Shown in pieces: positions 18,174 to 27,155 of a stretch of DNA of 49,763 nt. The stretch's first letter is position 1. The number at the start of each line of letters is the position of its first letter. The notes under the pieces are model-generated. The model worked only from the letters and a program-made list of their open reading frames with translations, did no database searches and was not told where the DNA came from. Both the position numbers and the translations under genes were made by a program. The DNA is from Planctomycetota bacterium. Its GTDB lineage: Bacteria > Planctomycetota > UBA1135 > GCA-002686595. The stretch is from the NCBI GenBank assembly GCA_002686945.1, contig NYYZ01000017.1, positions 1-49,763 on the forward strand, read 5' to 3'.

Positions 18174-19601
18174 ATGGCCAGCACTTCAAGCCCCATCAAC
18201 CGCCTGCTTCTGGTCGAGGACGACCTCGCCATGGTGGCCCTGATCAAGCACTCCCTGGAGCCCCTGGGATTGCACCTGACCTCAGTTTCGACCCTGGAGG
18301 AGGCCCGGGCTTTCCTGCGCCAGGATGCCGTGGAGGGAATCCTATTGGATCTCGGTCTGCCAGATGGAAATGGCCGCGAGTTGTTGGACGACCTGGCTGG
18401 GGACCCCCTCTCGATAGTAGTGCTGACGGCCCGCTCCGACGAAAACACCCTGAACGACTGTCTCCAGAGAGGCGCCGTGGACTTTGTGCGCAAGCCCTTT
18501 GATGAGATGCGCCTGCGCGCCTCGGTGGCCAGCGCCCTGCGACAGACCCACCAGGCCCGGACCCTGTCCCGACTGGAAGCCGAAATGCGAACGCCCCGCG
18601 GCCTGGAGCGACTACTGGGCACCTCGCGGGCCATGAACGAAGTACGCAAACTCCTGAGCCGAGCAGCGCAAACCAGCATCACCGTGCTGCTCACCGGAGA
18701 GAGCGGCACTGGCAAGGAGGTAGCCGCCCGAGCCGTCCATGAAGAGAGCCCCAGGGCCTCGCAGCCTTTCGTGCCTATCAACTGCGGAGCGATTCCCTCA
18801 GCCCTGATCGAGAGCGAGTTGTTTGGACATGAAAAAGGCTCCTTCACCGGAGCCCACGCCACCCATAGGGGCTGCTTTGAACAGGCCCAGGGGGGCACAC
18901 TCTTTCTGGACGAGGTGGGCGATCTGCCCCGGGAAATGCAAGTCAAGCTTCTGCGTGTGCTCCAGGAACAAGAGGTCATGCGGGTGGGCGGATCTGACCC
19001 GATCCCTGTCAACGTGCGCGTGCTGGCGGCCACCAACCTCGATCTTGAGGAAGGCCTGCGCCGAGGCGAATTTCGCAAGGACCTCTACTACCGCCTGGCG
19101 GTTTTCCCGGTGCACATGCCCCCCCTGCGCGAACGACCTGAAGATGTGATTCTGCTGGCTCAGACCCTCCTGAGCCAGTTGGCCCGCCAGCATGGTCGCA
19201 GGATCTCGAGCCTGGCCCCTGAAACTGAAAAGCGGTTGCGCCTTCACACGTGGCCCGGCAACGTCCGCGAATTGAAGAACACCCTGGAGCGAGGCGTACT
19301 GCTTGAAGACAGCACCATGCTCTCCCCCAGCGCCCTTCAGCTATCGGAGAAGTCTGCCGTCTCCTTGCCTGAGCACCAGCCAGTCCCGGAAGGCTTTCGC
19401 CCCCCTCTCACCCGCGAAGAACTGCTGCCCTTGGCCGCCATCGAGCGCATCTGGCTCGAGCGCGCCCTGACACTGTGCAACTGGAACATCCGCGAAGTCT
19501 CACGCCGCCTGGGATTGGGTCGCGCCACAATCAACCGACGCCTCAAAAGTTACGGCTGGACTGCACCTGAGGAAGAAACTTCTTCCGCATCCGACAACTG
19601 A
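18174..19601 (+). CDS. NtrC-family sigma-54-dependent response regulator
   Basis: This 475-residue regulator has the three classic modules. The receiver domain has acidic pocket EDD (15-17), phospho-acceptor D59 in ILLDLGLPDG, T85 and K107 in VRKPFD. The AAA+ domain has Walker A GESGTGKE (175-182), the sigma-54 contact loop GSFTGA (222-227; GAFTGA in most members), Walker B TLFLDE (242-247) and the Arg-finger region RKDLYYRL. The C-terminal Fis-type helix-turn-helix is NWNIREVSRRLGLGRATINRRLKSYG. On phosphorylation it should open sigma-54 promoters; its targets are unknown. The ATG at 18174 precedes the receiver domain directly. Its last 52 nt overlap the 3' end of mnmG on the other strand. 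Confidence 0.93.
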   Translation: MASTSSPINRLLLVEDDLAMVALIKHSLEPLGLHLTSVSTLEEARAFLRQDAVEGILLDLGLPDGNGRELLDDLAGDPLSIVVLTARSDENTLNDCLQRGAVDFVRKPFDEMRLRASVASALRQTHQARTLSRLEAEMRTPRGLERLLGTSRAMNEVRKLLSRAAQTSITVLLTGESGTGKEVAARAVHEESPRASQPFVPINCGAIPSALIESELFGHEKGSFTGAHATHRGCFEQAQGGTLFLDEVGDLPREMQVKLLRVLQEQEVMRVGGSDPIPVNVRVLAATNLDLEEGLRRGEFRKDLYYRLAVFPVHMPPLRERPEDVILLAQTLLSQLARQHGRRISSLAPETEKRLRLHTWPGNVRELKNTLERGVLLEDSTMLSPSALQLSEKSAVSLPEHQPVPEGFRPPLTREELLPLAAIERIWLERALTLCNWNIREVSRRLGLGRATINRRLKSYGWTAPEEETSSASDN

Positions 19602-21460
19602 CGCCGCAGGCGCTCCACATGCACCGCCAGGAGGGCCACATCCGGGGGGCGCACACCCTCCACACGACCGGCGGCACCCAGGGTGGCGGGACGCACGAGG
19701 CTAAGTTTCTCACGGGCCTCGTGCCCCAGTCCGCTGATAGCGGAGTAGTTCAGCTCCTTGGGAATCGTAGTGTCCTCTTCTCGGGCCATGCGCTCCACCG
19801 TGTCCTGCTGACGGCGCACATAGCCTTCGTACTTGGCTTCGATTTCCAAGGCCTCTGCAACCCTTGGATCGAGGCCCACGAGTTCCTGGCAAGGATGCTC
19901 CTGCAATAGACCCTGCCAACTGATCTCCGGACGCCGGAGAGCATCGAAAAGACTACGCGAGGGACTGACAAAACGCTTCTTCAAGGTCTCAAGAGCCACT
20001 TCAAATTGACCCTCAAAAACACGCACCCGCGCGAGTTCCTCTGGTCCCACCAGACCCGCCTGATGGGCCAGTGGCACCAGTCGTCGATCGGCATTGTCCT
20101 GACGCAAGAGCAGGCGGTGCTCCGCCCGGGAGGAGAACATCCGGTAGGGCTCGCGGGGGCTGGTCAGAATCAGGTCATCCACCATCACCCCGATGTAGGC
20201 ATCGTGCCGCCCCAGCACAAATGGCGCTTCCTCTTGTATCCACTTGGCCGCGTTGGTCCCGGCAACAAGGCCCTGGGCAGCAGCCTCCTCATACCCCGAG
20301 GTACCGTTGATCTGTCCAGCCAGGAACAAGCCCGAAGTCTGACGCACTGCAAGGCTGGCGTCCAATTGATGAGGCATTACAAAGTCGTACTCAACCGCAT
20401 ATCCGTACTGCAGAAAGCGCGCCTGCTCAAGACCGGGGATCGTGTGTACAAAGGCCTCTTGAACCCTCGCAGGCAAGCTGGTGGACACTCCGTTCACATA
20501 GATCACATCGGTGCTGAGCCCTTCGGGCTCCACGAAGACCTGATGGCGATCCTTGTCCGCGAATCGAATGACCTTGTCCTCCACCGAGGGACAGTAGCGC
20601 GGCCCTATGCCCTCGATGCGCCCGGCCGCCATGGGTGAAAGATGCGCATTGTCCCGGATGATCTGATGAGTGGCAGGGGTCGTCCAGGTCAGATGGCAGG
20701 GCACCTGGGGACAGTGGGGAAAGTCGGCGATATCCGTGCCAAAAGAAAATGGCTGCGGCGCTGAATCCCCCAGCTGTTCTTCCATGACGCCAAAGTCCAG
20801 GGTGCGCGCATCGAGGCGCGGCGGAGTTCCGGTCTTGAGCCGCCCCAGTTCCAAACCCAAAGTGGCGATGTCGGCGGCAAGTCCCTCCGCCGAGGCTTCT
20901 CCCACGCGCCCTCCCTGAGACTGTTCTTCTCCCTGATGCATGCGCGCACGCAAGAAAGTCCCGGTGGTGAGAATCACCGCCGGTGCCCGCAGTTCGGTGC
21001 CGTCAGCCAAACGTATACCGCGCACTTCTGGTTGCTGTTCCCCTTCCAAAATCAAAGCCACCACGGCTCCCTCGATCAACTCAACCCCCTCGGCCGCACG
21101 CACAAGCCGGGTCGCTTCCTCTCGATACAGATGACGGTCGGACTGGCAACGGGGCGCGCGCACGGCGGCCCCTTTGCCTGTGTTGAGCATGCGGAACTGG
21201 ATGCCCGTCTGATCTGCGATGCGACCCTGAGCGCCACCCAGGGCATCAATTTCGCGCACCAACTGACCCTTGCCCAAGCCGCCGATGGCAGGGTTGCAAC
21301 TCATCTCCCCCACGCGCTGCAGGTCAAAGGTCACCAGAGCAGCGCTCTGGCCCAGGCGAGCCGCCGCCAGCACCGCCTCGATGCCAGCATGGCCACCGCC
21401 CACCACAATCACACCAAAGTTGGCCCTGGGATCACGACTGGGTGTGGGGTGCGAGTGCAT
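19550..21460 (-). CDS. mnmG: tRNA uridine-5-carboxymethylaminomethyl modification enzyme MnmG
   Basis: This 636-residue FAD enzyme works with MnmE to modify U34 of certain tRNAs. VVGGGHAGIEA is the FAD-binding loop near residue 18. CNPAIGGLGKGQLVREIDALGG, GTFLRARMHQGE, RLKTGTPPRLD, RYCPSVEDKV, LFLAGQINGTSGYEEAAAQG and SRAEHRLLLRQDNAD are family signatures. The tail IPKELNYSAISGLGHEAREKLS and GGRVEG-like segment are complete. Length is normal (about 620-650). It is divergent from the HEAT/TPR gene and convergent with the sigma-54 regulator, with the two 3' ends overlapping by 52 nt. No mnmE is in the window. Confidence 0.96.
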   Translation of the reverse strand: MHSHPTPSRDPRANFGVIVVGGGHAGIEAVLAAARLGQSAALVTFDLQRVGEMSCNPAIGGLGKGQLVREIDALGGAQGRIADQTGIQFRMLNTGKGAAVRAPRCQSDRHLYREEATRLVRAAEGVELIEGAVVALILEGEQQPEVRGIRLADGTELRAPAVILTTGTFLRARMHQGEEQSQGGRVGEASAEGLAADIATLGLELGRLKTGTPPRLDARTLDFGVMEEQLGDSAPQPFSFGTDIADFPHCPQVPCHLTWTTPATHQIIRDNAHLSPMAAGRIEGIGPRYCPSVEDKVIRFADKDRHQVFVEPEGLSTDVIYVNGVSTSLPARVQEAFVHTIPGLEQARFLQYGYAVEYDFVMPHQLDASLAVRQTSGLFLAGQINGTSGYEEAAAQGLVAGTNAAKWIQEEAPFVLGRHDAYIGVMVDDLILTSPREPYRMFSSRAEHRLLLRQDNADRRLVPLAHQAGLVGPEELARVRVFEGQFEVALETLKKRFVSPSRSLFDALRRPEISWQGLLQEHPCQELVGLDPRVAEALEIEAKYEGYVRRQQDTVERMAREEDTTIPKELNYSAISGLGHEAREKLSLVRPATLGAAGRVEGVRPPDVALLAVHVERLRRQLSDAEEVSSSGAVQP

Positions 21461-21576
21461 GGGAGTCCATCAAGGAGAAAATGGCCCCCCATTGAAACCT
21501 CTCACGAGGCCCCCAGGGAGACTGCTGCCAAGATCTTCAGTAGCTCCCCAGCCCGCGGCTAGGTACCTTGGTGTCC

Positions 21577-23049
21577 ATGGCCGTTTCCTTCGAGACCTCG
21601 CCCCAGCGAGCACTGCTACTGTCCTGGGTGCTGATCTGCCTGACCGGGCTCGCCCCGGCGCTTCCGTTGCAGGAGGAAGCGCCCGCCGAGCACAAGACCC
21701 AGGACACCCCCGACAAGAGCGAACTGGACCGCTTGATCGCGCGAGCGCGCCGAGCAGCAGCCCTGGAAGAATCCCTCGCCCGGCGCAAGGTGACAGACCT
21801 CTTGAGTTCGACCCTGAGCAGCAGCCTCGAAGTTCGCTCCAGCCTTTTTCGGGAACAGGTGGCGCGCCTGGTGGATGTGGGCTCCGCTGGGATCCCGGCC
21901 CTGATCGACGCCCTCAGGCCCGAAGTGCTTCGACTTCCGCCCCTGGAGCCTGGCCTGGACGAAGCCGGTCTCGCTCGCCGCAAGACCCAGGAACGCGAGC
22001 AGGCGCTCCTGCGAGCCTCCTCAAAGAAACTCTCCACCTATCGGGCCAGCGTCGCGGCCCAGGCACTGCGCGAGCTGGCCAGCCCGGCGGCCACAGATGA
22101 TCTGCTTCAATTGATTCAGAACGAAACGGGCACCACTCGCATCCATGCTCTCCTGGCCCTGGAATCCTGCCCCGAGCCCGAGCGCGCCGCTCCACCTCTG
22201 ATCTCCCTGCTGGACACCTCCTCCGATCCCGCAGTTCAACGAGCCTTGTTGATTTCCCTGGCGCGCATGGGTGGCAAGACAGCCATCGCACGGGTGCGTC
22301 GCAGCCTGGATCCCAGCAACCCCACCCAAGCGACTATCGCCCTCTCCGCGCTCGCTGCAGCCGAGGTGGCTGAAGTGGCGCCCGAATTGCTGACGATTCT
22401 GCAGGGCAGCAAGGGTGGCGCTGCCATGACCGGAGTCCTGGCCTACTACCGGACCTTTCCGGAATTGCTCGAAGACAACGATCACCTCACCGCCCTGCTC
22501 TCCATCCTGGTGGAACGCCGAGCCACGCGCCTCCAGGTCACGGCGGCCCTCGAACTGCTACTTGAGCTGCGCATCAAGCCCCGCGCCCGCAGCCGCAACC
22601 TGGCTGACGAACTGAGCGAGTCCAGATCAAGTGGAGTGGGCGAACTGGCCCTCAAGTGGTTGGCGTCCACCGGTAACAAGCGAGCCCTGCGCACATTGCT
22701 CAAACCCCTCGACCAGAACATCGAAGAAACGCCGTCCTACTCGGCTTTTCACACTCGACGCGCGAACCTGCTCTACGAAGTGGGCGAGTACAAACAGGCC
22801 CTGGAAGGCTATGGCAAGGCCATTCTCCTGACCCGCACGGGACGCAGCGATGACGCCTACCTGGGGGCCGCGCGCTGCCATGCACGCCTGGGCAAGTTCA
22901 AGAGCGCGGCGAGCGCCCTGCGCAACTCGTCCCTCAAGCGCTCCGAACTCTCGGCCCTGACTGACGACCCGGCCTTCAAGGAAATGGCCCGCAAGGAACA
23001 ATATTGGGTTGGGACGTTTTACCGCAAGATCGAGGAACTGCCAGAATGA
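21577..23049 (+). CDS. Exported HEAT-repeat/TPR protein, function unknown
   Basis: This 490-residue protein starts at the ATG at 21577 and has a signal-like hydrophobic segment (LLLSWVLICLTGLAPALPL). The middle is made of helical HEAT-like repeats, for example RASVAAQALRELASPAATDDLLQLI, IHALLALESCPEPERAAPPLISLL and AVQRALLISLARMGGKTAI. The last part has TPR-like units, AFHTRRANLLYEVGEYKQALEGY and AYLGAARCHARLGKFKSAASAL. Such repeats usually form a scaffold for protein contacts. No enzyme motif is seen. The stop codon overlaps the next gene's start (ATGA), so the two are translationally coupled. Confidence 0.75.
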   Translation: MAVSFETSPQRALLLSWVLICLTGLAPALPLQEEAPAEHKTQDTPDKSELDRLIARARRAAALEESLARRKVTDLLSSTLSSSLEVRSSLFREQVARLVDVGSAGIPALIDALRPEVLRLPPLEPGLDEAGLARRKTQEREQALLRASSKKLSTYRASVAAQALRELASPAATDDLLQLIQNETGTTRIHALLALESCPEPERAAPPLISLLDTSSDPAVQRALLISLARMGGKTAIARVRRSLDPSNPTQATIALSALAAAEVAEVAPELLTILQGSKGGAAMTGVLAYYRTFPELLEDNDHLTALLSILVERRATRLQVTAALELLLELRIKPRARSRNLADELSESRSSGVGELALKWLASTGNKRALRTLLKPLDQNIEETPSYSAFHTRRANLLYEVGEYKQALEGYGKAILLTRTGRSDDAYLGAARCHARLGKFKSAASALRNSSLKRSELSALTDDPAFKEMARKEQYWVGTFYRKIEELPE

Positions 23050-23990
23050 GGCCTGCCCCGGGCCTCTTCACCCATCCCGATTGTCTGCTGCATGAGAGCG
23101 GCCCCGGCAACCCGGAACGACCCGAGCGCTTGCGAGCTCTGATCGAACACCTTGAGCAAGTTGGCCTCTGGGAAGACCTTGAGATCCTCAGGGCGGCCCC
23201 AGCCACTTCCCTCGACCTGGAAGCAGTTCATCGAAGGGACTATCTGCAGCGGGTAGAGACTCGCTTCCGAGAAGGCGCGAGTTTCGTGGACAGCGCCGAT
23301 GCAAACGGCAATCACGCGACCTTCGCCGCCACACTCCTGGCATCCGGCGCCGCCATTGAGGCCACGAGAAAAGTACTGAGCGGGGACCTGCAACGCGCCT
23401 TCGTCATGCTGCGCCCCCCGGGTCACCACGCGGAGGTGGATCAAGCAATGGGTTTCTGTTTTAGCAACCATGTGGCCATCGCCGCCCGTGCGGCACAAGC
23501 AGAGCATGGCCTCGAGCGCGTGGCCATCGTGGACTTCGATGTACACCACGGGAATGGAACACAACACATCTTCGAGGAAGATGGCAGTGTATTCTACGCC
23601 AGCCTGCACCAATGGCCCCACTACCCCGGGACCGGTGCGACAGAAGAACGCGGCATCGGCGAGGGCGAGGGCACAACCCTCAACTGCCCCCTGCCTGCGG
23701 GCAGTGGCAATCGGGAGTGGCAGGCAGCTCTTGAAGAGCGCGTGATCCCGGCTATCGATCGCTTCGCGCCAGAATTGCTCTTGATCTCTGCTGGCTTCGA
23801 TGCACACCAACGGGACCTGCTTTCGGAAACACGCCTCACCAGCGAGGCTTTTGGGCATATGACCCGTGCCCTCGTGAACCTGGCGAATCAGCATGGCGAA
23901 GGCCGCGTGATCTCGATTCTCGAAGGGGGCTATGACCTGGTGGGCCTCACGGAAGGAGTCCAAGCGCACCTTGAGGTACTCGCGAGCTAG
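23046..23990 (+). CDS. Histone deacetylase-like / AcuC-type amidohydrolase
   Basis: This 314-residue zinc hydrolase belongs to the arginase-deacetylase fold. RPPGHHAEVDQAMGFCFSNHVAIAA holds the catalytic His pair. VDFDVHHGNGTQHIF and ISAGFDAHQRD hold the Asp/His/Asp zinc site. SILEGGYD closes the fold. Bacterial members deacetylate proteins, acetylpolyamines or acetoin-pathway acetyl-CoA synthetase; the substrate here is not clear. A deoxyhypusine-synthase-like gene elsewhere in the window makes acetylpolyamines one possibility, but this is speculative. The start shares ATGA with the stop of the HEAT/TPR gene. Confidence 0.92.
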   Translation: MRPAPGLFTHPDCLLHESGPGNPERPERLRALIEHLEQVGLWEDLEILRAAPATSLDLEAVHRRDYLQRVETRFREGASFVDSADANGNHATFAATLLASGAAIEATRKVLSGDLQRAFVMLRPPGHHAEVDQAMGFCFSNHVAIAARAAQAEHGLERVAIVDFDVHHGNGTQHIFEEDGSVFYASLHQWPHYPGTGATEERGIGEGEGTTLNCPLPAGSGNREWQAALEERVIPAIDRFAPELLLISAGFDAHQRDLLSETRLTSEAFGHMTRALVNLANQHGEGRVISILEGGYDLVGLTEGVQAHLEVLAS

Positions 23991-24102
23991 ACCTCTCAGG
24001 TGAGGCCAGGGCCCTGCTCCCAAAATCCAGCAGTGACAGCCCCCTGGGTCGCAGGACCACTGCCAGCAACCCCCCGCTGCCTGCGCCTAGAATGAGACCA
24101 CC

Positions 24103-24747
24103 ATGGACAAGCCGATTCACATGCTCCGCCGCCAGGCCACGGCACTCGCCCTTCTGGAAGCAGGCGCCGGGGACGACCCCCTGGCCCTCTTCGAGACCTG
24201 GGTCGCCGAGGCCCGCGAGGGCGACAAGCAAGAGGAACCCACCGCCTGCAGCCTGGCCACCGTTCGTGAAGACGGGGGGCCTGCCGTGCGCATGGTGCTG
24301 CTCAAGGCGCTCGAGGACGGGGCCTTTGTGTTCTACACCCCCACCTCCGGTCGCAAGGGCAAGGAACTCTCCCTGCGCCCCCAGGCAGCCATGTGCTTCT
24401 ATTGGGCTGATCTACACCGTCAGGTGCGCGTTGAAGGGGATGTGACCCCTGTGTCCGGGCCTGTAGCCGACAAATACTTCGCAACCCGCCCCCGAGAGAG
24501 CCAGATCGGCGCCTGGGCCTCTCCACAAAGCGAGGTGATCACGGACCGCTCTGTGCTCGACGAGCGCATCAAGCAATGGACTGGGAAGTTCGAAGGAAGC
24601 GATGTCCCGCGCCCAGATGCCTGGGGCGGCTTTGCTCTGCATCCCAATAGCATCGAATTCTGGCAAGGCCGCGCGAGCCGTTTGCACGATCGCCTGCTAT
24701 ACGAACGCAATGGGGACGCATGGACACGGAGACGCCTGGCGCCCTAA
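24103..24747 (+). CDS. pdxH: Pyridoxamine 5'-phosphate oxidase
   Basis: This 214-residue FMN enzyme oxidises pyridoxamine or pyridoxine phosphate to pyridoxal phosphate. PTACSLATVREDGGPAVRMVLLKALE, FVFYTPTSGRKGKEL and CFYWADLHRQVRVEG form the FMN site. RPRESQIGAWASPQS and WGGFALHPNSIEFWQG with RLHDRLLYER are family signatures. Length is normal. TAGAAT, a -10-like hexamer, lies 9 nt before the ATG with no ribosome binding site. It is 85 nt upstream of the SMC-nuclease cassette on the same strand; no functional link is evident. Confidence 0.96.
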   Translation: MDKPIHMLRRQATALALLEAGAGDDPLALFETWVAEAREGDKQEEPTACSLATVREDGGPAVRMVLLKALEDGAFVFYTPTSGRKGKELSLRPQAAMCFYWADLHRQVRVEGDVTPVSGPVADKYFATRPRESQIGAWASPQSEVITDRSVLDERIKQWTGKFEGSDVPRPDAWGGFALHPNSIEFWQGRASRLHDRLLYERNGDAWTRRRLAP

Positions 24748-24814
24748 GAACGAGCGCAAAAAATCACCGCCGAGTTGCAACGCATTTTCTCTAGTGCGGA
24801 AGGAAGTGCGGGAG

Positions 24815-24820
24815 TAGAAT
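24815..24820 (+). promoter_or_regulatory. Candidate -10 element of the SMC-nuclease cassette
   Basis: TAGAAT lies 12 nt before the ATG of the first cassette gene, inside an 85 bp gap that is richer in A and T than its surroundings. No clear -35 is seen. If used, the transcript would have a leader of about 5 nt. Confidence 0.3.
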
Positions 24821-24832
24821 TGCACTTTGCAA

Positions 24833-25018
24833 ATGAGAGTCCTGGACGAACTAGAAGCAATCATTCGGAAGCGCGGGGTGCGGGTCGAAGAGCGACTTGA
24901 ACTACTCAATCGACTCAGAAAAAGCGACCCGTCCCAAGAGCAACTCAACCAGCGCCTGGCGGAATTCAAGACAGCCATCCAGGGTGCCGCAAGGGCGATC
25001 CAAAAGGAGATCCGATGA
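24833..25018 (+). CDS. Small helical protein, first gene of the SMC-nuclease cassette
   Basis: This 61-residue protein starts at the ATG at 24833 (a TTG two codons upstream is possible). It is charged and almost wholly helical in appearance, with heptad-like spacing in ELEAIIRKRGVRVEERLELL and LNQRLAEFKTAIQGAARAI. I recognise no family. Its stop overlaps the start of the ATPase gene (ATGA at 25015-25018), so the two are probably made together. In Lamassu/Ddm systems a small accessory subunit accompanies the SMC-like ATPase, and this could play that part, or it could be an antitoxin-like or adaptor protein. Confidence 0.7.
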   Translation: MRVLDELEAIIRKRGVRVEERLELLNRLRKSDPSQEQLNQRLAEFKTAIQGAARAIQKEIR

Positions 25019-27153
25019 TTGGCGCCCCCTTCCCGGTACGGCCCACTTGCCTGGAAATTGAGAACTTCCGGGGCTTCCGAGGCGCCTGCTCGCTGGACTT
25101 CGGGCAGGACCTGACCCTCCTGATGGGTGAGTGCAAGGCTGGCAAGAGCAGCATCCTCACAGCCATCGAATGGTGCCTTCTGGGAACCAAGATCGTCTCC
25201 AGCACATCGACAGGAATCGCCGAGCGCGGGGACTGGATCCTCGCCAACACAATGGCCACAGGGGAGACTCGCGTGACCCTGACTCTTGTGGTGGAGGGGG
25301 GCAAGGGAAAGCTCACGCGCACCCGGGGCCTGGATGCCAAGCGGAACGCCCCCGACCAACTGGAGCTCACACTCCCCGGGGAACAGATCCTGACTGGAAA
25401 TGAAGTGGAGGAGTGGCTGGAGTGGACGGGAATGCCCAACTGGGATACCTGGAAGCAGGCTTTCGCCCAACACCAGGAGAGCGCCCGGGAGCGGATCACC
25501 GACCAGGCGGATCGTTCCTATCTGATCGCCAGCATGCTGGGACTGAGTGACTACCGCGACCTCAGTGCAATGCTCAAGAAGGTCAAGCCCAAGGACCTTG
25601 AAGAGTGCGCGCAGGAAACTCTGCAGCACCTCGCCGAAGATCAGCAACGTGCGCGCCAAACTCCCCAGCAAGAGGTCAATGGGATTCAAGCATCATTGCA
25701 GCGCTTGAACGTTTCCGCCACCCAGGCCGGAGACGCCGAGTTGGAACTGAGGCGCAAGGCCCTGATCGCTGAAGCCCTGCCCGTGGGCGAGGCCATCGGG
25801 CTGCCAGCCGAGCAACTCCCCCACCAGGACTGGTCTGCCTCCGAGGTCCACACCTGGGGCGTGGACTGGCGCAGTCAAGTGGATGCCCACCTGACACCGC
25901 TACGACAGGAACTCGGCGACCTGGAGGGCAGAATCCGTTCTCTCACTGCCTCCCACGAGGCATTGAATCCCAAGCGGGTGGCCCTGGCAGATGCCAGGCA
26001 ACAGCTAGAGGGCCTGCGCAGCAAGCATGGATCCCCGCAAGACCTGCGAGCGCAACGCGAGACCATTGCAGGGGAGCTGAACACCCTGCGCGAGCAGCGG
26101 CGCGAACAAGGAGAACTGAACAATCTCTTGCAGGAGGCCCTTGGTGTGATCAAGGCCGGTGGCAGAACTGATCAATGCCCCGTATGCACCCAGGACGCCG
26201 GAGGATTGGAACAACGCCTGCAAGAACAACTCGCCAGCGGAGGGGAGGACACGATCCAAAACCAACTGGATCAGCTCGCAAGCCGAGACGGCGCCCTCAG
26301 CAGCCAGCTGCAGCAACTGGAGCAGGCGCAGGCCACCTTCCAGGGCACCGAAGACTCCCTCGCAAGCCTTGAAAAGACCCTGCGCGGTCAGCTGCCCCCG
26401 GGCACGCAGGAGGAAGCAGGCGTGACCGAGCTGCTGGCGGCTCTCTTGGCCCAGAAAGTGCGCTTGGAGAAGACAATCAATCTTGCGGACGAGAATCTGG
26501 CCGGCATGACCGGAAAGCTGGAAGTCTTCGGGCTCCTGCTCAACCTGCGCGCGGCTCGGGAACGAGCCGAGCACAGAGCCGGAGATCTCTCTGCCATGCC
26601 CCAGTTCGCAGCCCTCCAGGACAAAATCGATGAGGCAGCGGGCTTCGCTTGCGACCTGATCGCGCTTGAGAACATGGCCAGGGAATTGGAAGAGGAGCAG
26701 GCCGCCCTGCAGATCCAAGCTGTCAACCAATCCATCAACCACTACATGTCCATGATCAGCCCCGGTTTTGAGAAGGTTGTGTCGGTGCATCAAAAACACA
26801 CGGCCACCAAGCTCATCTACCAGCTTGTAGACAGCGAAGGCGAGAATCTCACGGGCACGCTGAATCAGGGAGCGCTCAACTCCCTGTCCCTGGCGACCTT
26901 CTTCGCCGGTGCCCAGTTCCGTGTCAGCCAGGGCCTGCCTGAGTTCTTGGTTCTGGATGATCCGGTGCAGAGCCTGGATCAGGCACACCAGGAGGGTCTG
27001 GCCCGAGCAGTGAAGGAGTTCAGCAAGCTGGCACCGGTCATCATCGCCTGTCTTCCCTCACACTTCACCAAGGAGTTGGAGCGGCTCAAGAGCCCGGACG
27101 ACAAGCTCTGCAGGGTCCACGGCTCCGATCCCATCCAAATCGAGGAAATCTGA
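25015..27153 (+). CDS. SMC/Rad50-like ATPase with zinc hook
   Basis: This 712-residue protein has the two-headed SMC/Rad50 layout. The N-terminal half-head begins LEIENFRGFRG and has Walker A GECKAGKS (38-45). Two coiled-coil arms, rich in Gln and Glu, flank a CPVC zinc hook at 388-391. The C-terminal half-head has a signature-like LNQGALNSLSL (616-626) and Walker B FLVLDD (644-649) followed by PVQSLD. The arms are short compared with housekeeping SbcC (about 1000 residues), and no SbcD nuclease gene is nearby. Short hooked ATPases of this size occur in Lamassu, Ddm and Dnd-type systems and in RloC. It should sense or tether DNA ends and control a partner. The nuclease-like gene starts 3 nt after its stop. 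Confidence 0.88.
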   Translation: MIGAPFPVRPTCLEIENFRGFRGACSLDFGQDLTLLMGECKAGKSSILTAIEWCLLGTKIVSSTSTGIAERGDWILANTMATGETRVTLTLVVEGGKGKLTRTRGLDAKRNAPDQLELTLPGEQILTGNEVEEWLEWTGMPNWDTWKQAFAQHQESARERITDQADRSYLIASMLGLSDYRDLSAMLKKVKPKDLEECAQETLQHLAEDQQRARQTPQQEVNGIQASLQRLNVSATQAGDAELELRRKALIAEALPVGEAIGLPAEQLPHQDWSASEVHTWGVDWRSQVDAHLTPLRQELGDLEGRIRSLTASHEALNPKRVALADARQQLEGLRSKHGSPQDLRAQRETIAGELNTLREQRREQGELNNLLQEALGVIKAGGRTDQCPVCTQDAGGLEQRLQEQLASGGEDTIQNQLDQLASRDGALSSQLQQLEQAQATFQGTEDSLASLEKTLRGQLPPGTQEEAGVTELLAALLAQKVRLEKTINLADENLAGMTGKLEVFGLLLNLRAARERAEHRAGDLSAMPQFAALQDKIDEAAGFACDLIALENMARELEEEQAALQIQAVNQSINHYMSMISPGFEKVVSVHQKHTATKLIYQLVDSEGENLTGTLNQGALNSLSLATFFAGAQFRVSQGLPEFLVLDDPVQSLDQAHQEGLARAVKEFSKLAPVIIACLPSHFTKELERLKSPDDKLCRVHGSDPIQIEEI

Positions 27154-27155
27154 AC

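Noticed and set aside
17680-18243. Long open plus-strand frame between the HPt and regulator genes
   Set aside because: It runs into the regulator in another frame, has Arg/Pro/Ser-rich text with no family likeness, and no ribosome binding site.
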